DNA of 64,000 nucleotides from positions 1 through 64,000 of the forward strand of contig NC_014305.1 in the NCBI RefSeq assembly GCF_000196615.1, given 5' to 3'. The notes below the pieces were generated by a model. The model had not been told where the DNA came from. It ran no database searches and worked only from the letters and a program-made list of their open reading frames with translations. Shown here one piece after another: positions 16,015-25,836 of the stretch (the stretch's first letter is position 1; every line of letters starts with the position of its first letter). The stretch comes from Erwinia billingiae Eb661 (lineage in GTDB: Bacteria; Pseudomonadota; Gammaproteobacteria; Enterobacterales; Enterobacteriaceae). A program made the position numbers and the translations under genes.

Positions 16015-16683
16015 ATGTCAATGATTTTACGATGTTTTAATTGCAGTCTTCTCATTGTGGCGGCAATAGCTGCCTCAGGCTGCACTTCAACTTCACCCGT
16101 TAAATATTCAGGCATACCGTCATCAGCACGTATGTCACCCAATACTTCAGATGACAGCGATCGCGTCCCCTTTTGTTATGCAACTTCACCGGACTGGAGC
16201 AAATACAGGGGCATCAGCATTGAACCTATCGCGATTTATACCGGCAGTGACGCACAGTTTAATGAACTTTCACAGGACGATCGTCGCAGACTGGCAAACT
16301 ACATGCATAAGAAGTTTGGGGAAGTTCTCGCCGCGAAATTCACAGCGCCGGCCTCTTCCGCCAGCGGCCCTTCCCTCAGGCTGAAACTGACGCTGACAGG
16401 CGCAGATACAACGCCCCAGGTAATTGGCACATTTACCAAATTTGACCTTGCAGGCGGCCCTTATAATATTGTTCAGTCTGTGCGCGGGGGGCGGGGTTTG
16501 ATGAGTGGATACGTAAATTACGCGGTTGAAGTTGAAGATGCACAAACGCACGAGCTCCTGCTTGCCTACGTTGCGGAACAGTTCCCTAATGCGATGAACG
16601 TGGCAGCCACATTGGGTTCCCTGAGTGCTGCTGAAACAGGTATAGATAAAGGAGCCGAACAGCTCCTGGAAAAGCTTCGCTGA
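16015..16683 (+). CDS. DUF3313 domain lipoprotein
   Basis: A 222-aa predicted outer-membrane lipoprotein. The signal is MSMILRCFNCSLLIVAAIAA with lipobox AASGC at residue 23, followed by the DUF3313 domain (YRGISIEPIAIYTG, DDRRRLANYMHKKFGEVLAAKF, SLRLKLTLTGADTTPQVIGTF, GRGLMSGYVNYAVEVEDAQTHELLLAY). Members are uncharacterised enterobacterial and pseudomonad lipoproteins. It should be controlled by the nearby TetR protein through the operator at its transcription start, together with the micro-lipoproteins. A 12-base perfect stem-loop follows the stop. Confidence 0.85.
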   Translation: MSMILRCFNCSLLIVAAIAASGCTSTSPVKYSGIPSSARMSPNTSDDSDRVPFCYATSPDWSKYRGISIEPIAIYTGSDAQFNELSQDDRRRLANYMHKKFGEVLAAKFTAPASSASGPSLRLKLTLTGADTTPQVIGTFTKFDLAGGPYNIVQSVRGGRGLMSGYVNYAVEVEDAQTHELLLAYVAEQFPNAMNVAATLGSLSAAETGIDKGAEQLLEKLR

Positions 16684-16701
16684 AGCCAAGTTCGCGGGCG
16701 A

Positions 16702-16745
16702 CTCTGTCAGCATGCTTCGAAAACTAAATCAGTATGCTGACAGAG
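16702..16745 (+). terminator. Stem-loop after DUF3313 gene
   Basis: Perfect 12-base inverted repeat CTCTGTCAGCAT / ATGCTGACAGAG with a 20-base loop, starting 18 bases after the stop. No T run follows, so it may be an mRNA 3' stabiliser more than a classic intrinsic terminator. Confidence 0.6.
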
Positions 16746-17170
16746 GTCCATATCTATTATGGGTACAGACCCCCCGTGCGCTTATAAATCTATCCAATTG
16801 ACAAGAACATTACTGACATCCTCTGCCCTTTGCATAAGCAGGTCACTGATATCAATAAGAACGAAAGTTCTCAAGACGAGGATCATTGCCTGAAACATAC
16901 TTTTCCGGTCAGGGTCTGTAATTACGGAAACTGGATACCTGCATCGACATGTTTAACGTGGCAGAATTACCCATGCCATCATATTTCTAACGCCCGCTCC
17001 TCGCTCAAAGCGGACCAGTCACATCAGCATGTCTGTTCCGTGCCAGCAGCAGGTATTGGTTTATAAATCCTTGTTATTCATAACCATATAGGTATTGTAA
17101 GGCAGTTCAAAATTCGAAAGACAGGTGATAAATCTCCAGAGCTTTTACCTTTTAAGAATAAGGATTCGAT
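16746..17170. other. No gene recognised
   Basis: About 425 bases without a supported gene. The last part is AT-rich and probably carries the promoter of the secreted protein at 17171. Confidence 0.5.
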
Positions 17171-17770
17171 ATGTATAAGCGCTGTGCTTCTCTACTTTTA
17201 GTTTCAATGATGGCTGTACCTCTGGCCAAGGGGGCTAACCTGCGTGCTGATGATGTAACCAAATTTGATATTGCCGGCGTAAAAACCGGCATGGATTATG
17301 GTGAGTCCGTAAAGGCCATCACTGAGCACTTTCATGTGCCAGCAGCATCGCTCGACGTTGATAAATACCAAGCTGTAAATGTGGTAACAGGCGATAAGCA
17401 GCCACAGTATGTTTCTTACGAAAAAGATGGCGTCAAGCTGCTTGTGCACTTTGAAGGCCGTGTTCCACCAGATCCAAACCATGCGCTGGTTGTGTCCCAG
17501 ATTTCTTACGAGGTGCCCTACTCCACTGAGAATAAAAATGCCATGGCTACTGCCGCCGTTAAAAAATACGGTGTCCAGTCAAACGCGCCTTACACACCGA
17601 TGGTCTGGTGCAACACTCCCGGCAAGATGGCAACAATGGCATGCGGCCCCAGTCCAGAGCAACCGGTTCTGAAATTATCAGGCACGTCCCTGGAATTGAA
17701 TGATCCCTCATGGACGAATGCGCGTATTAAATTGATAAACAGCAAGCAAGCCCGCACACCCGGCTTCTGA
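17171..17770 (+). CDS. Secreted/periplasmic hypothetical protein
   Basis: A 199-aa protein with a Sec signal peptide (MYKRCASLLLVSMMAVPLAKGA, cleavage near residue 22). The mature part contains a repeat-like segment FDIAGVKTGMDYGESVKAITEHFHV and two cysteines in WCNTPGKMATMACG that could form a disulfide. The length and clear signal argue it is real; the family is not recognised. The pattern DIAGVKTGM..EEA..A resembles periplasmic proteins of unknown function that monitor small ligands, but that is weak. Start ATG at 17171 with AAGGATT upstream. Confidence 0.7.
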   Translation: MYKRCASLLLVSMMAVPLAKGANLRADDVTKFDIAGVKTGMDYGESVKAITEHFHVPAASLDVDKYQAVNVVTGDKQPQYVSYEKDGVKLLVHFEGRVPPDPNHALVVSQISYEVPYSTENKNAMATAAVKKYGVQSNAPYTPMVWCNTPGKMATMACGPSPEQPVLKLSGTSLELNDPSWTNARIKLINSKQARTPGF

Positions 17771-17845
17771 ACGTGGTCGAGGCCGCCAGATATCCTTCAG
17801 GTGGCTAAAAGCTAGAAGTGGACGGGATTTATCAAATGAAGATAA

Positions 17846-18091
17846 ATGACAGTCATCAAAAGGGCTTGTGATTTTATCAGGCGCGTGACGAAAAGAAATG
17901 CCCATCAGCATGGCAGGCTGGAAGTCAGTGACGGAAAACCGCATGAAGATGCTAAGACCGGTCTGATTGCGTATACCGATGCGAACGGGACAAAGCAGCA
18001 AATCAATACAAGTGTAGTGAAATCAATGATTGAGATTGGACACTGCCCCGGCCTCTTAATCAGCAGCCTCACGGTGAGGTCAGTGCCGTAG
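17846..18091 (+). pseudogene. YgdI/YgdR-family lipoprotein remnant
   Basis: Residues about 23-66 (GRLEVSDGKPHEDAKTGLIAYTDANGTKQQINTSVVKSMIE) match the SH3-like core of YgdI/YgdR lipoproteins (DUF903), whose pattern is GR-x-I-x-SDGKP..D..TG-x-I-x-Y-x-D-x-x-G. The usual signal peptide and lipobox are missing, replaced by unrelated residues, and the C-terminus runs on past the usual end. This looks like a decayed copy fused to flanking sequence. Confidence 0.6.
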
Positions 18092-18441
18092 GGCTGCTCC
18101 TCACCTTAATCACGCATTCTGTCCTTTCCTGGGATGTACAGCGATACGCTTCAATGGCGTGTTTACGCTGTTTGGAGAAAACAGACTGAGTACCGGCATT
18201 CCAGGAATGGGTAGACCTTGTTCATATCTGGAATAATAACGGTGCGCCGTTCCGATTATGTCTGATGGAGACGTAAGAAATGAGTATGGTTATGGTGTTT
18301 TTGACAGAGGGGGAATTTCTGATGGGGATAAGCTGGTCAGAATAATAAGAAATCCTGACCGAATTAGCCTAATGAAGCCCATTTCAGCTTTCACTGATAA
18401 TAATGACTTCCGCAACGGCCTTGCTCAGAAGTGTGTGAACA
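18092..18441. other. No gene recognised
   Basis: About 350 bases with no supported gene. A frame at 18258-18509 runs into the hemH coding region on the other strand and has no recognisable content. Confidence 0.45.
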
Positions 18442-19413
18442 TCATGACTGAAATCGATTACCGTTCACCAGTTGTCGCAGCATCTCGATATGAACCGGCT
18501 TATCATTGAGCGCAGGTATGTAAGTAAACGAGGTACCTCCTGCATGCATAAAGATCTCTCTGTTCTGTTCATCAAGTTCTTCAAGTGTTTCTAAACAGTC
18601 TGATGCAAAACCCGGGCTGATTACATGCAGGTTTTTTACTCCCTGGTTCGGCAGATTTTTAATTGTCTCATCGGTAAAAGGCATTAACCATGGCTCTCTG
18701 CCAAATCTGGACTGGAACGTCATGACTATTTTCAATGACGGCATATTGATGGCTTCAGTGAGTAATTTTGTCGTTAACTCACATCTTTGCTGGTATCGGT
18801 CACCCTCTTTGCAAAACCTGACTGGTATACCATGATATGAAACCAACAATGCATCCGGAACGCCGTTAGTCTCAAAAGAAGTCCTGACGGATGTTCTTAA
18901 CGCCTCAATGTAGGCAGGGTGATCGGCATAGTCATTGACGAAGTTTATAGCCGGAGTATATCGGTTCTTCATGGTTTGCAGATGACCGCTCACGCTGTCC
19001 CAGACAGAAGAGACGGTAGAAGATGAAAACTGTGGATACAAAGGTATGACGATTATTTTATCGACGCCTTTCTTCAGTAGCCTGTCAATAGCGCCACCTA
19101 TTGCCGGTTCCCCATAACTCATTCCCAACTCGACGGGCATGCCTGTCGCTTCTTCGAGCGCACGTGCTTGCCTGAGGCTGTAAACCATGAGGGGGGAGCC
19201 TTCGTCCATCCAAATCGAAGAATATAATTTCGCCACTCGCTTTGCGCGCAAGGGGATAATTACGCCATGAAGAATGGGGCACCAAATTATTCTCGGTAAG
19301 TCGACTACTCTGTAGTCGTGCAGAAATTTTGATAAAAATTTCTTTACCGCAACCGCCGTTGGTTCTTTTGGTGTTCCAAGGTTAACAATCAAAACACCCT
19401 GTTTATTCGTCAT
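18442..19413 (-). CDS. hemH: Ferrochelatase
   Basis: A full-length 323-aa ferrochelatase, which inserts Fe2+ into protoporphyrin IX in the last step of haem synthesis. Hallmarks are GVLIVNLGTPKEPT at the N-terminus, DEGSPLMVYSLRQA, LYPQFSSSTVSSVWD, SYHGIPVRFCKEGD with the metal-binding His, MTFQSRFGREPWL, and the C-terminal ISPGFASDCLETLEELD. The chromosome of an enteric host should already carry hemH, so this would be a second copy. It stands alone on the minus strand. The start ATG at 19413 follows GAGGTCCCAGCTA. Confidence 0.95.
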   Translation of the reverse strand: MTNKQGVLIVNLGTPKEPTAVAVKKFLSKFLHDYRVVDLPRIIWCPILHGVIIPLRAKRVAKLYSSIWMDEGSPLMVYSLRQARALEEATGMPVELGMSYGEPAIGGAIDRLLKKGVDKIIVIPLYPQFSSSTVSSVWDSVSGHLQTMKNRYTPAINFVNDYADHPAYIEALRTSVRTSFETNGVPDALLVSYHGIPVRFCKEGDRYQQRCELTTKLLTEAINMPSLKIVMTFQSRFGREPWLMPFTDETIKNLPNQGVKNLHVISPGFASDCLETLEELDEQNREIFMHAGGTSFTYIPALNDKPVHIEMLRQLVNGNRFQS

Positions 19414-19874
19414 TAGCTGGGACCTCTAAAACCCATAGAAAATAGCTTCAACAATGTAGCACACTCATGGCTTTGAATATCCTCAGTAGTGATCGTGTCT
19501 ACGAAACTTTCTGACAACAGCCGTATCATTGGCCAAAAAAAACCGCTTCAGAAATCACGTATCCGGGAAATGCGTTCCGGACCCGGGCATTAAGGAGAAA
19601 AAGGCGATTTGACGATGTTTAAAAGGGCTCTGGACAGTAAACTTCGGGGCTGTAATTTGGTGAAGCTGAAGGTTTCTGATGTAGCCTACGGGCAATCAGG
19701 ATACTTTGATCTACAGGTATCACAGCTAAGAAAGCAGCCAAAAAATGGCTTTTAAACAGATAATTCTTTAGCGTGATTATTTTCACGTTTGGCCCTCGAA
19801 CCCCGTGATCAATATGACTGACAATCCGGTCAGTTATGACACAAACCTTAATCGGCCACATGTGTGCTGCATTC
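19414..19874. other. Eroded region with acetyltransferase tail relic
   Basis: No intact gene. A short frame at 19615-19755 (starts MFKRALDSKLRG) ends inside the 57-base repeat. In a neighbouring frame the sequence GNQDTLIYRY just before the repeat resembles the end of a GNAT enzyme, so this is probably a decayed acetyltransferase. Confidence 0.45.
19700..19756 (+). repeat. 57-base repeat with hairpin, copy 2
   Basis: Second copy of the segment at 6902-6958, with two mismatches seen and the last 42 bases identical. It contains the AGCCA-aaaaa-TGGCT hairpin and TTTT. Confidence 0.75.
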
Positions 19875-21116
19875 CTATGGACCAGAACAGGGGATCACAC
19901 GTTTGACCAGTTTGCCAATTGACATTCCCTGGATCAAGATCGAAAAAACCACTACCAGGTAAGTCAGTGAGACGACAATATTGCGAGCCTCGCCGGGCGG
20001 TAGTGATAGGGCAAGCGCCACTGATATGCCGCCGCGCAAGCCACCCCATGTCAATACACTCCAAGCACCTTCAGGTAAACGAAATCGCTGTCCGAGCAGC
20101 GCAATCGGAACGCCAACCGTCAGTAAGCGCGACAACAATGTCAGCATGATGACCATCAGCCCAGTTGTTATTAGGGGATAGGAGAACTGGATCAACACCA
20201 CTTCGAGACCGATCAGCACAAACAACACCGCATTCAGAATTTCATCAATCAACTCCCAGAACATGTCGACGTTTCTTTCAGTCTCATCGGACATTGCATA
20301 GGAACGCGCCTGGTTTCCAACAATCAGGCCCATGACAACCATCGCCAAAGGACCGGAGACGTGCAATTGAGTGGCCAGTGCGTAGCCACCCAGCACAGCG
20401 GCCAGAGTGATGAGCACTTCTTCTTGATAGCTGTCGATGCTCTTGAGCATTTGATAGATAATATATCCGATAACAACACCCATCAGGGCACCACCACCGG
20501 CTTCCTTAAGAAGCAGCATTGATGCACCAGTAACCGAGGGAGATTCACCGCTGGCGATCATCGACAGGATCAACGAAAACAGGACGACGCTGACGCCATC
20601 GTTGAACAGAGACTCTCCAGAAATCACCACCTCGACGCTCTTGGGAGCACCGGCAGACTTCAGAATCCCCATCACGGCAATAGGATCCGTGGGCGATATG
20701 AGTGCGCCAAAAATCAGACAGTAGGACAGTGGCAGATCCAGGCTTGTCAGGGACAACAATCCCCAGAGACCAAAGCCTATGAACAGGGTTGACACGATCG
20801 TACCCACCAGTGCCAGGGATGCGATCTGCCACCGATAAGTACGCAGTTGCGACAAATCGACATGCAGGGCACCGGCAAACAGCAGCAAGGACAACATACC
20901 CTGCATAAGCAACTCGGAGAAGTCGATGGATTCAACTAGCGACTGCTCGAGGGTATGCAACGCATGGAAGCCGAGCGTGTCAGAAGCCATGTTCAGCAAC
21001 GACAAGCCTAAGGCAATACCCATAACCCCAATAGCTGATGGCAGGCCGACGAACCGACGATTGAAGAAAGCGAGAACTGCTGTGATACAGAGAAATAGCG
21101 CAATAATGTTCAGCAT
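19875..21116 (-). CDS. Na+/H+ antiporter, CPA1 (NhaP-like) family
   Basis: A 413-aa polytopic membrane protein with 11-13 predicted helices. Motifs include ELLMQGMLSLLLFAGALHVDL, the unwound-helix region GALISPTDPIAVMGIL (cation site Thr-Asp-Pro), GESLFNDGVSVVLF with the transport Asn-Asp pair of CPA1 exchangers, GPLAMVVMGLIVGNQAR and TWGGLRGGISVALALSLP. It should exchange cytoplasmic Na+ (or K+) for H+. No cytosolic C-terminal domain is present. It reads away from the IS110 relic. Base composition is less GC-rich than the neighbouring backbone genes. Confidence 0.9.
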   Translation of the reverse strand: MLNIIALFLCITAVLAFFNRRFVGLPSAIGVMGIALGLSLLNMASDTLGFHALHTLEQSLVESIDFSELLMQGMLSLLLFAGALHVDLSQLRTYRWQIASLALVGTIVSTLFIGFGLWGLLSLTSLDLPLSYCLIFGALISPTDPIAVMGILKSAGAPKSVEVVISGESLFNDGVSVVLFSLILSMIASGESPSVTGASMLLLKEAGGGALMGVVIGYIIYQMLKSIDSYQEEVLITLAAVLGGYALATQLHVSGPLAMVVMGLIVGNQARSYAMSDETERNVDMFWELIDEILNAVLFVLIGLEVVLIQFSYPLITTGLMVIMLTLLSRLLTVGVPIALLGQRFRLPEGAWSVLTWGGLRGGISVALALSLPPGEARNIVVSLTYLVVVFSILIQGMSIGKLVKRVIPCSGP

Positions 21117-21194
21117 CTGCCTGAGAGTTCCTTTTGCAAGGCGGGTGAATGTGCTGTCAGTGTACTAGCAACCTTTACTGCTTGACCGGATTAG

Positions 21195-21575
21195 TTGCAA
21201 AAGAAATCTCAGCATCGCTTTCATCTGTTTTATGAATGGAGCAGGATTTTGGGTCAGGGTCATTTGCTGGGAATTAGTAATCGAGGCAACAAAAAAATCC
21301 TAACTTTGTTGGTTCAGTGCGCCGGGGTATTCATACAAAAACTGGAGCACCAGTCTGGTAAATTGTCCGATCGGGTAAGGAATCTACCGTGCAGGAAAAG
21401 CAACTTTGTCGTCACTTGTGATCCGGCAAACCAGCTGGCCAGAATAGCCTGGGCACAGACGGCACGACAGCAAACTTATGAAGCATCACGGCAAAAATAC
21501 ACCGGTTTAACGAATCACTCATCTGGTTTTGCGAATGCTGATATTGATGATACTAACGACCCACCGGGCTGTTGA
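21195..21575 (+). pseudogene. IS110-family transposase, C-terminal relic
   Basis: Residues about 30-105 (GNKKILTLLVQCAGVFI, KLSDRVRNLPCRKSNFVVTC, ANQLARIAWAQTARQQTYEA) match the Transposase_20 C-terminal half of IS110-family enzymes. The N-terminal RuvC-like DEDD domain is missing. The following 350 bases probably include non-coding remains of the same element. Confidence 0.7.
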
Positions 21576-21930
21576 GGAACCTGTAAAACGAAAAGGCTCA
21601 TTGAAGCCGTATATTTTCTGGAGGTTCATCAGTCGCGGGAAGGAAATCCCATTCAGGCGCCGGATAGATTCAGGCAGGCCAACTTATCGTCAAAATCGGT
21701 GTTGCAAAAACGGAAATGACCATAGATTCCGCTTTCCAGACGGCCCCCTTGGAGCGGTCACAGCATCCGCGTGGGCGGCGTGCCTGGAGAGCATTACCGC
21801 TCAGCCTGAACCTGCCTACGTGCTCATATCTGTCAGACAGTCTGCACCCATGGCGACCTTATAAAGTTGAAACTTTGAAACAAGTTGCCCTCCCTCACCT
21901 ACACTCAAATGAAAAAATACCGGAGCAAAA
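21576..21930. other. No intact gene; probable IS110 remains and HAD promoter
   Basis: About 355 bases without a supported gene, between the IS110 relic and the dehalogenase. The final 70 bases probably contain its promoter. Confidence 0.4.
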
Positions 21931-22614
21931 ATGAAAAATAACGAGCGGATTATCGTATTTGACGTGAATGAAACGCTGTTGGATATAGAAGTACTGAATC
22001 CATTTTTCCACAGGAATTTTGGTGATGAACGCATCATGCGCCAGTGGTTTTCTGAGTTGATCATCTATTCGCAGTCACTCACCCTCAGTGGTCGCTACAC
22101 GCCATTTGGTCAGCTCGCCATAGCCGTACTGCGGATGGTTGCCGACATCAGGTCTGTCACACTTGCCGTGAGCACCGTTGAGGAGTTCAGGGGGCTGATG
22201 GCAACCCTTCCACCGCATCCCGATGTGCTCCCCGCCCTGGAACTATTAAAAGCGGCAGGTTTTCACCTGACATCCCTTACTAATTCATCGGCACAGGAGG
22301 GCAGGAAGGTGCTTGAGAAATCAGGGCTGGCACATTATTTCGAACATCAGTTTTCCGTTGAGGAGAGCAAACGTTTCAAACCAGCCCCTGAGGTTTACCG
22401 CGACGTGTGCAATTTTCTCCAGGTTGACGCCAGCTCACTGCGCCTGGTGGCTGCTCACACCTGGGACATTATTGGTGCCATGTCATCCGGCTGGAAAGGG
22501 GCGCTCGTCACCCGTACGGGCAATGCCGCACTGGAAGTGGTTGAGCAACCTGATATCACCGGAAAAGACCTTCTGACCGTTGCTGAACGCATAATCTGCA
22601 CCGACGTGACCTGA
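21931..22614 (+). CDS. Haloacid dehalogenase, type II (HAD superfamily)
   Basis: A 227-aa HAD hydrolase of the L-2-haloacid dehalogenase type. Motif I is VFDVNETLLD (nucleophile Asp10), with the family helix block QWFSELIIYSQSLTLSGRYTPF. Motif II is LTSLTNSS, motif III RFKPAPEVY (Lys), and motif IV RLVAAHTWDIIGA (Asp). Enzymes of this group hydrolyse (S)-2-haloacids to 2-hydroxyacids; many homologues have unknown physiological substrates. Start ATG at 21931 with CGGAGC upstream. It is a single gene with full usual length. Confidence 0.85.
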   Translation: MKNNERIIVFDVNETLLDIEVLNPFFHRNFGDERIMRQWFSELIIYSQSLTLSGRYTPFGQLAIAVLRMVADIRSVTLAVSTVEEFRGLMATLPPHPDVLPALELLKAAGFHLTSLTNSSAQEGRKVLEKSGLAHYFEHQFSVEESKRFKPAPEVYRDVCNFLQVDASSLRLVAAHTWDIIGAMSSGWKGALVTRTGNAALEVVEQPDITGKDLLTVAERIICTDVT

Positions 22615-22762
22615 TCAGCATCCCCAAAGACCAAAGACGGGAGACTGATTTGATTTCGCCGGTTTACAAACATGTTCAGAACTGTGTTCGTGCCTGACCG
22701 GCAGGGTCGGGCCGGCCAGTCCAGCATTTATATTTATCCCGCATACGTCCTGGGGATTAGCG

Positions 22763-24026
22763 CTACGCACATTCATCTTCTTTCCCTGAGACTATCTGTT
22801 CCAGACATTTTATTTCCTTTTCCAGGCCAAGACTCATCCTGGCTCGCTCCAGCGCACGGCAAGACTGTTGGCGAGCAGGAATGGAATAGGTAAGAGGGGT
22901 CATTTTTTCCAGGGTCTTTAATGCCTTCTGCAGACGGATTTGCACCTCAATAATGGCTGCGCCATCGCGTGCGATGGGATTAAATACGTCATTAAGCAGA
23001 TCCCGGGTTTCGAGTGGTTTTATGAAAAGCTGAGGATAATCAACCGCAGCCGACTGCTGATATTGAGTATCCCAGATGGCAAGTAACCTCACGGCACGCC
23101 CAATGACATCAATGGCCGTACCCGGATCATTAACCGCCGGTGACAGCGCCCGCGATGCGATTTCAGACAGTACGCTCAGGCCGAAGCGTGGATCCTGATC
23201 GAAGGACCGCTCTGCGTCTACGGTGAAGCAGTTGATGAGACGGGACTCGTCATAAGTGTCAGGCGTGGGAACCAGCCATAGCAGCGGTGTTGCGGGATCA
23301 ACAAAGGCCCCGGGCTGACACGGTATATAAATTTCGCAACCCATGGCGGAGGCATACGCAGACAGCGCGGGCATGTCTATGTGCTGAATATAGCCAATTT
23401 CTTTATTGTGGACAGGCCGGCGGTTTCCCGGAAGGGTGATGTGCCGGCCCCAGGGGGTACCACCAAGATAAGGGTTATTCTGTCGGTGTGTGAGTGCCGC
23501 GTGCGTTGCTAACTCCACCCGTTCAGTCGTTTCGCCCATGCGCCCAAAATGCGCCAGATACTGTATCCAGCGCAGAAGAGTAAGCACAATCAACACAATC
23601 ACTGCCAGGGTAACAATGAATAAGACAACACGGCCCTGTTCACCGTATGCCCCCCATCCCCAGGGCAACAATTCCCACGAGGCTGAACAGGAAAGAACCG
23701 ATGAACGTGGCCAGCACGTTTTGGGTTGTGCTGTCCTCTACCAACAGTCGGGTAGCACGCGGGGTGACGCTGGCGCTTGCAGCACTGTAGGCCGATACCA
23801 TTATGTTCAGTGAGAAAGTCGTAACCGCCAGCATACTGGATGCAAGGATCGCCAGAATTTTATCAACCGCCCCGGCACCAATCAATCCGGATAATGAATC
23901 GGGAATATATGACTTGAGGCTGATGGACACCAGCGCCGTAGCGACCGCGAGAATTGCATAAAGCGAAGCGCGGAACCACAGCTTCCGGGTTAACTGATGG
24001 ATTAACCACTGCCATTTCGATGTCAT
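22763..24026 (-). pseudogene. DUF2254 membrane protein, split by a frameshift in a G6 run
   Basis: Two minus-strand frames (start 24026; second frame to 22763) together make one DUF2254 protein of about 420 aa with four N-terminal membrane helices. The first frame ends FSLVGIVALGMGGIR-stop and the second continues GAYGEQGRVVLFIVTLAVIVLIV. Both meet at six G residues (C run at 23650-23655 on the plus strand). With five, the reading frame is continuous. The rest (ERSFDQDPRFGLSVLSEIASRALSPAVNDPGTA) is well conserved. The start has AAGGAAT upstream and lies 14 bases after a truncated GGDEF-EAL gene on the same strand. Real mutation, slippage or sequence error are all possible. Confidence 0.8.
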
Positions 24027-24040
24027 CAGTATTCCTTGTT

Positions 24041-25165
24041 TTAAAATGAACGAAGCGTAGTTGCATAATAATACCCTCTTTCAGCAAGGAGAATGCCATC
24101 CACATCCGTACTCTCCGTGCCACAGATGAGCGCCTCAAAAGCCTGAGCGCTCAGAGGGAGACACAGACCACTTCCCTGGATAATATCGCAGCCTGCCAGG
24201 GTGACAAATTTACGCTGTGCGTTATCCTCCACGCCTTCGGCTGACACGTTGATACCAAGACTTTTACCGAGAGCAGCAATGCCCCTGAACATCATGCGTA
24301 CCCGCATACTGGTATGCAGCTGGAGAGTTAAAGTCTTGTCAATTTTAAGACCAGACAAGAAACCCTGCCGGAGCATGCTTATCGCTCCCACGGCGCGCCC
24401 GTAATGGTCAATGATAAAACTGGCTCCCGTCATCCTGACCGCCTCAAAGCGCTCGGGGGTCTCCTGGATAAGTGTCGTCAGCAGCGATTCGTCAATTTCA
24501 AAATCCACATAATCCGCAAACCCTCCTGCGCTGTCGTACAGGATTTCCTCAAGGCCTGTGGTGGAAATCTGGCGGGGGAACAGATTAATGCTGACGCGCA
24601 GTGACGGGAGGTGAAGCTGCCACTGGCGGACCTGTCTGAGTGCATTTCGGATGATCCACTCGCCGAGTGTGACTGACAGTGGGATTTTGATCAGCAGGTC
24701 AATGAATTGAGCCGGCAGCAGCAAGCCGCGAACAGGATGTTGCCATCGTACTAACGCCTCGCACCCGATGATGCTCGCACCTGTCGCGCTGTAACGGGGC
24801 TGGTAGTGCAGCACAAACTGGTGCTCGCGTACCGCAGTTTCAAGCTCACGTTCAAAGCGCCGCCGGTTCAGCTCCTCCTCGCGGAATGCCTGCATAAAAA
24901 GTACGTACTGACCTTTGCCGCGGCCCTTTGCTCGGTAAAGTGCCAGGTCGGCTGCTGACATAACCGAAGAGGGGTCCTGCCCGTGCTCTGGAAAGATGGT
25001 GATGCCCGTACTGGCGCCCACGCTCACCGGCAAGTTCTGATAGTGGAATGGCGTCTGTACTGCCGTAATCAGCCTCTCAGCCGTGTCGGCCGCCTCAGTA
25101 ATTCCCCCGGATAAAAGAACTATAAACTCATCGCCACCGAGGCGGGTAACGGACCGCACCATTGC
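24041..25165 (-). pseudogene. GGDEF-EAL protein truncated at its N-terminus, EAL degenerate
   Basis: The frame begins within a GGDEF domain (RLGGDEFIVLLSGG, SAADLALYRAKGRGKGQ) and continues through an EAL domain (FVLHYQPRY, GCEALVRWQHP, VSINLFPRQIS, VSAEGVED). The sensory region and the start of GGDEF are missing. The protein breaks near 25160-25170, where an oppositely oriented EAL fragment begins. In the EAL domain the catalytic DDFG motif is replaced by DHYG and the final loop is IIQGSGLCLPL, so phosphodiesterase activity is doubtful. An ATG at 25195 might start a shortened product. It could act as a c-di-GMP binding remnant. Confidence 0.75.
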
Positions 25166-25718
25166 GCGCCTTGTCCGGCTGCAACACAGTTGCATTCAAC
25201 TTCCCTTGACGATTAACATCAGCAGCCGGGACTTTTCCCGCGAGGGATTTGCTGATGCGCTCGAAGCGAAAATGATTAACGCACGGCTTCCCACCTCGCT
25301 GCTGGGTATCGAATGCCTGGAGACGGAACGCATCCTTGAAAGTCCGGCCGCCCTGCAGGGCCTGGAAATGCTCAGGCTGCGCGGTTTTGGCATTTCGCTG
25401 GATGATTTCGGCACCGGCTACAGCAACATCAGTTATCTGCGACGGATGCCGCTGGACGTCATCAAGCTTGACCGTACGCTCATCAGTGAAATATCGTCCG
25501 ACACAGCTTCGCGTATTATTGCCCGCAGCATCATTGCGATGCTGAAAGAGCTCGATTACACGGTGCTCGCCGAAGGCGTGGAGGACGTGGAGACGGCGAA
25601 AATGCTTACCGGTTTCGGGTGCGATCAGGCGCAGGGATATTTCTTCGCCAGGCCGCTGCCGGAGGCCGGTCTGGATGAGTGGTTGTCGGGCATACCTGAC
25701 GGGCTGTGCTGGCGGTGA
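25166..25718 (+). pseudogene. EAL domain C-terminal fragment
   Basis: From about 25166 the plus strand encodes LVRLQHSCIQLPLTINISSRDFS, IECLETE, LDDFGTGYSNISYL, VIKLDR, VLAEGVED and DQAQGYFFARPL. That is the second two-thirds of an EAL phosphodiesterase closely resembling the intact gene at 31655. Catalytic residues of this part are intact, but the EAL motif itself and everything before it are missing. The fragment is joined head-to-head to the truncated GGDEF-EAL gene on the other strand, so the site is a rearrangement junction. Confidence 0.8.
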
Positions 25719-25836
25719 AGGCATCCCGTTTTATGGATGCCACGAACTCACTATTTCAGCTTTGTGAGCGCAGCCTGGTAATAATGGCCGCGGTCACGTT
25801 CAGGTAACGTCAAAAAATCAACAGTGGAGAATAGCT

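Noticed and set aside
25083..25718. Intact EAL gene starting at 25083
   Set aside because: The first 28 codons are antisense to the truncated GGDEF domain; homology to EAL begins only near 25166, so it is a fragment.
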